Source of the DNA: Thiorhodovibrio litoralis
Lineage (GTDB): Bacteria; Pseudomonadota; Gammaproteobacteria; Chromatiales; Chromatiaceae
Direction of reading: 5' to 3'
Length of the DNA stretch: 64,000 nt
Assembly: GCF_033954455.1 (NCBI RefSeq)
Contig: NZ_CP121473.1
Coordinates: 4,822,501-4,886,500 of the forward strand
Below, one piece after another: positions 7,523 through 15,600 of this stretch. Each line of letters begins with the position of its first letter. The stretch's first letter is position 1. A model generated the notes under the pieces. The model saw only the letters and a list, made by a program, of their open reading frames with translations, was not told the DNA's origin and made no database searches. The position numbers and the translations under genes were made by a program.

Positions 7523-9307
7523 ATGGCCAATCCGGCAAACCATTTGCAGCTCCTGATTCTGGCCGCGGCGGCGGCCGACGCTGAGGGCGTGCTGGCCGCG
7601 ATCAAGCGCGCCAAGGTGCCGGTGCGCGGGGCATTCTCCCTGAATCCCCGCAGCATCATTCGCGCCAGCCACATCGACCTGATTCTCGCCTGCATCGGCG
7701 AGGCAGTCCCAGCGAAAGATATTGCCGCCGCTTACGCAGAGACTGATCAGCGCGTTCCGCTGTTGGTCATTTCCGCCCCCGGCGAGCTGGATGCCGATGC
7801 GATGCATCTGCTGCGTGCAGGCGCCCACGGCCTACTGACACCCGGAGATGAAGCCGCCCTGGTGCGGGCCGTCACGCGCGAATGGCACATCTGGGCCACT
7901 GCTCAGGAAGCCGCGACCTTGCGCGAACGCCTGAAACGCAGCGAGCGCCATCTCCAGGCACTACTCAAAGCTGGCGGCGAGGGCTTACAGTCCGGCCGAC
8001 ACCTCGATCCGCGCGCTGCGATGCGCTCGTTGATCGGCGGCGCGGATGCATCCAGCACCTCAGCCTCTGGCTTAATGGACTTGCTGTCTCCCGAATATCG
8101 CGAGGCGCTCAACCCCCTGCTGGACGCTCAGGCCGCGGAGCAAACGCCAAGCCCGAGCAGCGCTGACCCCGCAGGCACGAGCGCCGATGCCCTTCCCGCA
8201 CTAGCGCCATTGCAAGAATCCGCGCCTGACCTAACGCTTAAGCCAAGCGGCGATCAGCAAGCGCCAGGGCCAACACCCGAACCAGCATCGCGGCCGCCAT
8301 CTGCATCTGCATCTGCTCCGCCATCCGTTCCGGCATCCGCGCCGCCATCTGTATCGACGCCGGCGGATGCTCCCGCCCCTGCTGCAAAAGTAACGGCTCA
8401 AGACGAACCGCTTGCGCTGCAGCTCTCCTCAGAACCCTCAGCCGTGCCACCTAGGCGCCCGGGACTTGGCGACCTGCCGCCGCTCACGCTCGCAACCAGC
8501 GAAGAGCCCCTGCCGGATCTGAGCGAGCAGCCGCAGCCCCTGTCCGGTCTCCCATTCAGCGATGACGAGCTCATCGAGCAGATCGAGCGCGCACTGGAAA
8601 AAGACGGCTTCAAGCTCGCTTATCAGCCAATTATCAGCCTGCGCGGCGATAGCCAGGAAAGATACAGCGTGCTGCTGCGCCTGCTTGACGATAACCGCGC
8701 CTTCCGCGCCGCCGACGACCTGCTCGAACCCGCCGCCCGCTCCGGGCGCATGCCTGAAGTCGACCGCTGGGTCATTGCGCATGCGCTGCGCGAGCTCGGT
8801 GACAGACGCCAGGCCGGCCATCGCGCGCACTTCGTGCTAAGCCTGTCCGCAGCGCTGCTGCAAGACCAGGAACTGCTGATCTGGATTTGCGACCAGCTGC
8901 GCCAGTGCAATATTCGCGGCAACTGGGTCAGCTTTCAAATCAGCGAACAAGACATCGGCGCGGCGGGGGACTCCGTGGTCAACTTGGCTTCCGGACTCCG
9001 GCAAGTCAAAAGCAAGGTCGTCGTCTCAAGCTTCGGGCGCAACACCGACTCGGAGCTTCTGCTCAGCGAGTTCCCGTTGGATTTTGTGCGCCTGTCCCCG
9101 TCCCTGACCGAAAATCTCACCAAGGATCGGCTCAAGCAGGGGCGCGTCAAGCACCTGTTTGCCACTGCCCAGTCGCGCGGAATTCGCAGCATTGCCGGCT
9201 GCATCGAGGATGAGCGCATCCTAGCCGCCATCTGGAGTGCCGGCGCCGACTATGTGCAGGGAAAATTGCTCGGCCGGCCTTCGTCCGTCTTCGAGCTGAA
9301 CGACTGA
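7523..9307 (+). CDS. REC-like / degenerate EAL protein, FimX-like
   Basis: A 594-residue protein with three regions. Residues 8-125 look like a receiver fold that has lost clear phosphoacceptor residues. Residues about 205-340 form a Pro/Ala/Ser-rich linker with near repeats (SASAPPSVPASAPPSVSTPA). Residues 345-590 form an EAL domain. The EAL signature is replaced by SVLLRL. The metal-binding DDFG is replaced by SSFG, and the catalytic K of KID is missing (FVRLSP). It therefore should not hydrolyse c-di-GMP. The opening QPIISLRGDSQERYSVLLR resembles FimX, a c-di-GMP receptor that controls type IV pili; this link is inference. No pilus genes are in the window. It converges on the 5'-nucleotidase gene with a three-base gap. 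Confidence 0.75.
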   Translation: MANPANHLQLLILAAAAADAEGVLAAIKRAKVPVRGAFSLNPRSIIRASHIDLILACIGEAVPAKDIAAAYAETDQRVPLLVISAPGELDADAMHLLRAGAHGLLTPGDEAALVRAVTREWHIWATAQEAATLRERLKRSERHLQALLKAGGEGLQSGRHLDPRAAMRSLIGGADASSTSASGLMDLLSPEYREALNPLLDAQAAEQTPSPSSADPAGTSADALPALAPLQESAPDLTLKPSGDQQAPGPTPEPASRPPSASASAPPSVPASAPPSVSTPADAPAPAAKVTAQDEPLALQLSSEPSAVPPRRPGLGDLPPLTLATSEEPLPDLSEQPQPLSGLPFSDDELIEQIERALEKDGFKLAYQPIISLRGDSQERYSVLLRLLDDNRAFRAADDLLEPAARSGRMPEVDRWVIAHALRELGDRRQAGHRAHFVLSLSAALLQDQELLIWICDQLRQCNIRGNWVSFQISEQDIGAAGDSVVNLASGLRQVKSKVVVSSFGRNTDSELLLSEFPLDFVRLSPSLTENLTKDRLKQGRVKHLFATAQSRGIRSIAGCIEDERILAAIWSAGADYVQGKLLGRPSSVFELND

Positions 9308-9310
9308 CGT

Positions 9311-10234
9311 TCAAGCAGAATCCGGCGGATTCGCCACTCCCAAAGGCACATGCCCGGTCGCTACCAGGGTGCTTGCATCCTGGCAATGTGTCTCCTGATC
9401 GTCGAAAAAGATATCGGCATCGAAGGCCTTGAGAAAACGCCCCTTGCTGAGTCCGCTCAGAAACAGCGCCTCGTCGATACGAATATCCCAAGCACGCAGG
9501 GTGCGAATCACGCGTTCGTGCGAGGGCGCCCCGCGTGCGGTAATCAGCGCCGTGCGCAAGGGTGATTCAGTTGCCGGAAAGATGCTCTGAATCCGCTGCA
9601 AGGCCAGCAGAAAGCCTTTGAACGGACCGTCGGAGAGGGGCTCGCGCGCGGCCGCGACCTCGTTGGCATTGAAGGCCGCAAGCCCATCGCGGCGGAAGAT
9701 GCGCTCGGACTCATCAGAAAACAGTACCGCATCGCCATCGAATGCGATGCGCAATTGCTCATCGTCCTCGCGCACGGCAGCAAACGGCGGTGTCGCCCAG
9801 ATGGTCGCCGCGGCGCAGCCCGCCATCAGGGCGCGGCGCACGTCGCTGGGATCGGCTGACAAGAACAGGTGAGCCCCGAAGGCGGACACGTACCGGTACG
9901 GGCTTGCCCCGCTAGTGAAGGCGGCGCGGGCAATCTCAAGCCCATAGTGATGGATGGAGTTGAACACCCGCAACCCGGTGTCAGTGCTGTTGCGCGAGAG
10001 CAGAATCACATCGATCTGGCCACGATCGCCAAGGCGCTCGTTGAGGGCGAGCAGCTTTTTGACCAGCGGGAAGGCGACCCCTTCCTCGAGCACGTCGCTC
10101 TCATGGGCGACCTGATACTCATGGTAGGCGCCAATGCCCTGATCCTCGAACACCCGATGGGATTCAGCGAGATCGAACAGCGCGCGAGACGAGATGGCGA
10201 CGACCAAGCGGATGTCCGACTGCGGCTCAGACAT
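9311..10234 (-). CDS. Cytosolic 5'-nucleotidase family protein
   Basis: 307 residues matching the cytosolic 5'-nucleotidase I-type family (Pfam 5-nucleotidase, PF06189). Recognisable blocks are VVAISSRALFDL at the N-terminus, VILLSRNSTDTGLRVFNSI (about 76-95), IAFDGDAVLFSDESE (about 163-177), TALITARGAPSHERVI, LFLSGLSKGRFLKAF and ADIFFDDQETHC. The Asp residues of DGDAVLFSD and FFDDQ fit a HAD-like phosphatase site. The expected reaction is removal of phosphate from nucleoside monophosphates. It precedes no other gene in its direction, as its end abuts the end of the EAL gene. Confidence 0.85.
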   Translation of the reverse strand: MSEPQSDIRLVVAISSRALFDLAESHRVFEDQGIGAYHEYQVAHESDVLEEGVAFPLVKKLLALNERLGDRGQIDVILLSRNSTDTGLRVFNSIHHYGLEIARAAFTSGASPYRYVSAFGAHLFLSADPSDVRRALMAGCAAATIWATPPFAAVREDDEQLRIAFDGDAVLFSDESERIFRRDGLAAFNANEVAAAREPLSDGPFKGFLLALQRIQSIFPATESPLRTALITARGAPSHERVIRTLRAWDIRIDEALFLSGLSKGRFLKAFDADIFFDDQETHCQDASTLVATGHVPLGVANPPDSA

Positions 10235-10279
10235 CGCGCTCAGGCCGGCTCCGGCCGGCGCGGGCTAATTCTATCCTGG

Positions 10280-10849
10280 CTACCACGGCATCATGTTGTT
10301 CATAAAACTCATCGGCCGGCCGATACTGCGATTCATGCCGCCGAGGTCATCGCGCATAGTGGCTGTCGTGTAGGTCATGGAGCGGATCGACTCGGTCATA
10401 CTTTCCATGTTCGACAGCATCGGCTCAAGCGTCCGCGAATGGGTTTCCATGGCATCGACCGAGCTGGTCATGTTGCGCACGTTATTGCTGATCTGCACCA
10501 TGTTATCGGAAACAGACTGCATATTACTGGCCAAAACCGTCATGTTGGAGTCGACACTGATCGCGAGATAGTGCACGTCCTTGGCCAGACTAAAGACCAG
10601 ATAAAACCCATAGGCGGCCAGAATGATGAAGGCGAAGAGCGACGGGTAGACAATCAGCTCCCAGCGCCGGGCGCTGGTCTCGAACGCCTGTGACAGACGA
10701 TCGACCGCGAACGCATTGGCCCTGACCTCGGAACTGGTCTCCTCGGGCGTCGCTTGCGGATCACCTGGTTCTGGCCTCCGCGCGTGCCCGGATTCCGCCC
10801 GACCGGACTCTAATAGCGACCCGGTTTCCTCTCGGTGATCTTTCATCAT
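10280..10849 (-). CDS. Membrane-anchored Met-rich coiled-coil protein, unknown function
   Basis: 189 residues. An acidic, disordered N-terminus of about 50 residues is followed by a single hydrophobic segment (VYPSLFAFIILAAYGFYLVF, about 66-86). The rest is a long extramembrane alpha-helical stretch with a recurring N-M or S-M spacing (SNMQS, DNMVQ, RNMTS, SNMESM), ending in a Met-rich tail. This regular pattern suggests a coiled coil. It lies 113 bases downstream of the ParA gene in the same direction, so it could be the membrane partner of that ATPase; this is inference from position only. I do not recognise a named family. Confidence 0.7.
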   Translation of the reverse strand: MMKDHREETGSLLESGRAESGHARRPEPGDPQATPEETSSEVRANAFAVDRLSQAFETSARRWELIVYPSLFAFIILAAYGFYLVFSLAKDVHYLAISVDSNMTVLASNMQSVSDNMVQISNNVRNMTSSVDAMETHSRTLEPMLSNMESMTESIRSMTYTTATMRDDLGGMNRSIGRPMSFMNNMMPW

Positions 10850-10925
10850 GTCTGTACTACCCGTTCCGCCTCACAATTGGGTCATCCCTGCTGTCGCGCG
10901 CCTCTCTGACGCAGGCACGGCTTGG

Positions 10926-10958
10926 CACAGCACTGGGCACAGCACTGGGCACATCATT
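10926..10958. repeat. Short tandem repeat, 12-bp unit
   Basis: AGCACTGGGCAC occurs twice in tandem with partial copies on each side, in the gap between the ParA gene and the membrane coiled-coil gene. It may separate two transcripts or simply be slippage-prone spacer DNA. Confidence 0.75.
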
Positions 10959-10962
10959 GGCC

Positions 10963-11610
10963 TTAGCGCAGCAAATGCGGATAAAGCGCCGCGGCCAAGG
11001 CATTGAACTCTTTCGCCGCCTTGCCGCGCGACTCGAGCTCGAACACCGCCAGCCCCTCGCTGAAGGAGCGGCGAAACACCGTGCGCAACGACAGCCGGCT
11101 GCGCACGAAGCGCAAATGATTCAGCGACACCAGCGCAGCAGCGGCTTCGTCGGTCTCGCGCACCGCATGATGGGTATCGCCGCGATTGATAAAGCCCAAA
11201 ATCTCAGGCCCCTCGCCATCGCGCTCGACCGACTCGACCAGGCGCACAAAGCGCTGAGTCGACCAGATATCCGCCTGCGAGGGCGGCACCGGCACCAGCA
11301 CCCTGTCACACAGGGACAGCGCAAGGCGCACCGAGTCCATGTCAGAGGTGCCGATATCGATCAGCGTCTCGGCGGCCTCCGCCAGCCCATCCTTGTTCAG
11401 TGCAGCCTTATCGCGCACGCGCAGCGTCGGCTCGAATCCTTCCTCGACGCGCACCTGATTGACGTCGGTCAGGGTGGCCTGGGGATCGGCGTCAATCAAC
11501 TGAACATCTACCTCGGCCATCGCAAGCCACACCCCCAGGTTGAAGGTGAGGGTACTCTTGCCCGAACCGCCTTTTAAGGTTCCAACAACAGTGATCATGC
11601 CGTTATCCAA
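10963..11610 (-). CDS. ParA/MinD family ATPase
   Basis: A 215-residue P-loop ATPase with the deviant Walker A KGGSGKST (residues 13-20, with the signature first Lys), the A-prime motif QLIDADPQATLTD and a truncated second half. The LSLCDRVLVPVPPSQADIW segment is typical of ParA orphans that partition proteins or small plasmids. No parB-like gene or parS site is seen, so a chromosomal protein-positioning role is likelier than DNA segregation. The next gene downstream codes for a single-span membrane coiled-coil protein. The start MDNGMITVVG is used; Met5 (MITVVG) is an equally good start. Confidence 0.88.
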   Translation of the reverse strand: MDNGMITVVGTLKGGSGKSTLTFNLGVWLAMAEVDVQLIDADPQATLTDVNQVRVEEGFEPTLRVRDKAALNKDGLAEAAETLIDIGTSDMDSVRLALSLCDRVLVPVPPSQADIWSTQRFVRLVESVERDGEGPEILGFINRGDTHHAVRETDEAAAALVSLNHLRFVRSRLSLRTVFRRSFSEGLAVFELESRGKAAKEFNALAAALYPHLLR

Positions 11611-11709
11611 AGGTTCATTGTCCTACCCACGCGCGGCAATAAACCGGTGTGATTCACACGACAGCCCCGCGGCAGCAATCGGGCTGCCCCGGTAACAGTA
11701 AGCAAAAGG

Positions 11710-12429
11710 TCAGCGCCCCGAGTCACTAGGACGGAAGTCATAACCAGGCACGGATGGATAAGCGGAATCTTCCCGGAAGCCTCGGCCCGAACCCGAGTCG
11801 CCGTCATCGGCCTCCAGCGGGCGAAAGCGATAGGCAGAATCGACCGTGTTCCGCTGTCCGCGCACATCCAGCCGCTCATCTTCGCGAAAGCGATACCCTC
11901 TGAATCTGTCCGCGGGTTGCGGCCCGCCCCGCCACTGGGGAGCGGCCCCATCATTGCGCGACTCCCCGTCCCCGCGAAATCGATAACCGCTGCCCGCCTC
12001 ATTGGGATAATAAAAGGGAACCGATTGCGCATCGCCCCAGGGCTCCCCTGTCTGCGGTGGCCATCCGGCGGTAGGCTGCGAGCTAGAGGGATCGACCGCT
12101 GGAGCACTTTGCTCATTGGGCTGCGAAGGCGCAGGCTGACCATAAGCACCGGTTTCCGCGCTCCACCCAGACCAGTCACCACCGCTGCCGGAATACGCAT
12201 CCGCGGGGTAAGCACCGCTCGGATAGGTCACCCGGGGATACTCACCGCCGGAGCGGCCCCCGGTCGAGTAGCCAGTTCCCGCTGTCCCGTATTCCGGTGA
12301 TTGCCCCGCGCGATACCAGCCAGGGTCGCCCGAGCGGTCAGCATTGGCGTGCGGCTCCCATGCCATGGCCGAGGCGAACGAAAACTGGAGCGAGACGAAA
12401 AAGGCCAGCCCAGCGACAAGACGCGACAT
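11710..12429 (-). CDS. Secreted YRFR-repeat protein, unknown function
   Basis: The start at 12429 gives a clean signal peptide, MSRLVAGLAFFVSLQFSFAS, with cleavage after SAMA, and GGCGGGG upstream. The mature chain of about 215 residues is low in complexity, rich in Gly, Ser, Tyr and Pro. It has repeated aromatic-arginine motifs in its second half: GYRFRGD, DRFRGYRFRED, SAYRFRP and GYDFRPSD. The first half has SGEYPRV, GAYPAD and Tyr-Gly spacing. No known domain is recognised. An in-frame extension upstream to 12630 lacks a signal and is unlikely. It sits between the RND permease and the ParA gene on the same strand. Confidence 0.7.
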   Translation of the reverse strand: MSRLVAGLAFFVSLQFSFASAMAWEPHANADRSGDPGWYRAGQSPEYGTAGTGYSTGGRSGGEYPRVTYPSGAYPADAYSGSGGDWSGWSAETGAYGQPAPSQPNEQSAPAVDPSSSQPTAGWPPQTGEPWGDAQSVPFYYPNEAGSGYRFRGDGESRNDGAAPQWRGGPQPADRFRGYRFREDERLDVRGQRNTVDSAYRFRPLEADDGDSGSGRGFREDSAYPSVPGYDFRPSDSGR

Positions 12430-12626
12430 GGATACCCCGCCGCACTGCTCGTCTCGACTGTGCTCACCACGCCTGCGCTCACCACGACTGGGCTCACCAC
12501 AACGGGGATGGCCCAATGCGGCGCGGCTAATGAAACTCGGTGATTCGGGGCAAGGTTCATGGCCGCGGCCAGCACGGATGCTGATTCCGCCTGCTGGTTC
12601 AGGGCACACGCCACCTGCGATGCCCA

Positions 12627-15600
12627 TCATTCGCCCGTGTCTCCTTGATCGTCATCGGTTTTCAGACGGATACCGCGACGGCTCGCGCTTCTCTTGCGCC
12701 CGGTGGATGCCGCTGGCGTTTTGCTTTCCGCATCCTTCCCGGCTGCAGCCGTGCCACTGGAACGGGTTGCTGTTGTCTTTTTCGCAGCCGCTGTCTTTTT
12801 AGCGGGTGTCTTCTTCACCGACGCTGTCTTTTTGGCCGCGGCCTGCTGGCCTGACGCCTTTTGGGTCGACGTCTTTCGAGTTGCCGTCTTTCTGGCCGGC
12901 GATTTTGTCTCTGCTGCTGCATTGGAAGCCGCCGCTGAGGAAGCCGCACTTGGTTCGGCACTGGCCGCCTGCTCGCCCGTGCTTTCTGATTCGGCCGCAG
13001 CGGGCGCCGCTTGCTGTGCTGCTTGTTCTGCTGGCTGCCTGGCCGGCTGCGCGTTAGCCCGCGCACTGTCCTTATCGGAAGCATTTTCGGCCCGCACGCG
13101 CAACGCGTTGCGCCTGGAAACAGCTTCCGCGGCCTGAACTGGACTCTTGGCCGCTTGCGCCGCCCGATGCTTCTTCCAAGCATCCTTGGCGAGGCTGTAG
13201 AGCAACAGTCCGAGACCGCGCAGGGCATAGCCAATCATCAGCAGGCCTTCGCCAAGATATTTCAGCTTGGAGGCAGCGGCACTTTTCGGCTTGGCAGGCG
13301 GTGCGACCGGCCCGGACGGCAAGGTTCCAGTTCCACCGGTGGCCATCTGACCGCAGGGGACTTGCACCCCAGGCGGTGCCGAGGCCACAGCGACGTCGCA
13401 CAGGTCTTTGCTGGCCGCCACGCAGCCTAGCGGGATCACGATGAGCGTTAGGATGGTCGAGACCAGCACGCCAGAGGCGAGCGAGATGGCCATGCCCTGG
13501 AAGATCGGGTCGGTGAAGATCACGCTCGAGCCGGCCACCAGCGCCAGCGCGGTGATCACGATTGGCCGGGTTCGGGTGGTGCAGGCGCGCACGACCGCGT
13601 CGGTCACCGGTACGCCTTTCTGCACCTCGTTGATGGAGAAGTCCACCAGCAGTATGGAATTACGCACGATGATGCCGGCCAGAGCGATCCAGCCGATCAT
13701 CGAGGTCGCCGTAAACTCGCCGCCGATGCCCAACTGGAAGGCCACAAAATGCGCCGGGATGATGCCGAGCAGAGTCAGCGGAATGGGGGCCATGATGATC
13801 AACGGAATGCGGAAATTACCGAACTCCCACACCACCAGGATGTAAATCAGCACCAAGGCCACGCCAAAGGCCGCGCCCATGTCGCGGAAGGTCTCGAAGG
13901 TGACCGTCCACTCGCCAGTCCATTCCCAACCGGAGACCTGGTCGCTCGGGGGCGGCCCCAGCCAGTAACCCTCAGGCTTGCTGCCATCCGGGGTGCGATA
14001 GTCGGCCGCCTCAATCTCGTCGCCGATTTGCAGCATGGCATAGACAGGCGCCGCCAGATTGCCGCCCACGTCGGCGACAACAAATTCAACTCCGCGCAAG
14101 TCCTTGCGGTAAATGATGGCCTCTTCCGGAACCCGCTCGAAGCGACCGAGCTCACGCAGCGGCACGGTAAAGCCTGCGTCGGATTGGACCGGCAGATCCC
14201 CCAAGGTCTCGATCTGCGAGCGCTCCGCCAGCGGCACCTGGATGACAATGCGAATAGGCTCATGCCCGGAGATTTGCTTGACATCCCCGAGCTGCGACCC
14301 GCCCAGGGCCATGGCCAGGTTCTGGTTGATGCGGTCGACCGAGATCCCGCGGCGCACGGCCTTTTCGGTATCGACATGGAAGCGCCAGTAATCGAAACTG
14401 TCGCGCATGTAGTTATCGACATCGCGCGTGCTTTCAGCTTGCTCGAAGAATTCCGTCATGTCCGCCGCGAACTGGCGCCGGACCTGGTCGGATGGACCGT
14501 GAATCTCCGCCACCACGGCTTGCAACACCGGCGGCCCGGGCGGCATCTCGACCACTGCGATGCGCGCCCCGCGCTGCTCAGCGAGGGGTTTGAGCATGTC
14601 GCGCGCAGCCACCGCGATCTCATGGCTCGAGCGGTCGCGATCATGCTTGTTGGTGAGCTGCACTTGCAGCTCGCCCTGCCAAGGCTCTGAGCGCAAGTAG
14701 TAATGCCGCACCATGCCGTTGAAATCGAACGGGCGTGCAGTACCGGCATAGAGCTGGATAGCGGTCACCTCCGGCAGCTCGCGCAGTCGGCTGGCCATCT
14801 GGGTGGCGAGATTGGCGGTGACGGGCAGCGCCGTGCCCTCGGGCATGTCGATGACGACCGAGAACTCAGGTTTGTTGTCCAGGGGCAGCATCTTCACCGG
14901 CACCCAGCTGAAATAGAAGAAGCTGCAGGTGAACAGGAAAGTACCCCAGAGCGACAAGCGGAAAATCCTGCGCTTGCGCTTGTTCTCGATCAGCGGGATC
15001 AGAATGCGCTGGTAGAGCCGTTGCAGCTTCTCACCCTCGCGGTGCTCACGCTTCTCGGCCACCTCCAGATAGCGCATCGACGGGCGCAGCCCGTTGGAAA
15101 TGGCCAGATAGGGCGTGAAGACGAAGGCCGCGAACAATGAGATCAGCATGGCCACCGAGCCGAGCGCCGGAATGGGCTCCATGTAAGGCCCCATCATGCC
15201 GCTGACGAAGCCCATCGGCAGCAGCGCGGCGATGACGGTGAAGGTCGCGAGGATGGTCGGATTGCCGACCTCGCGCACCGCGTCGATGGCGGTAAACTCG
15301 TCGGTTTTGCCCTCCTCGAGCCAGCGCCGGTAGATGTTCTCGATCACCACGATGGCATCATCGACCAGAATGCCGATGGAGAAAATCAGCGCGAACAGAC
15401 TCACCCGATCAATGGTGTAGTCGGTGATCCAGGCGACGAAAATGGTCATCAAGAGCACAACCGGGATGACCAACATGACCACAATCGCCGGCTTGAGCGC
15501 GCGGAAGGCGAGCAGCACCAGCAGAAAGACAAAGAAGGTCGCGACGAACAGCTTGAAGATCAGCTCCGAGACCTTCTCATCCGCCGTTTCGCCATAGTTG

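Noticed and set aside
12430-12630. Longer N-terminus of the YRFR-repeat protein
   Set aside because: It would bury a good signal peptide 67 residues inside the chain, and the extra part is Arg/Gly-rich noise containing short DNA repeats.
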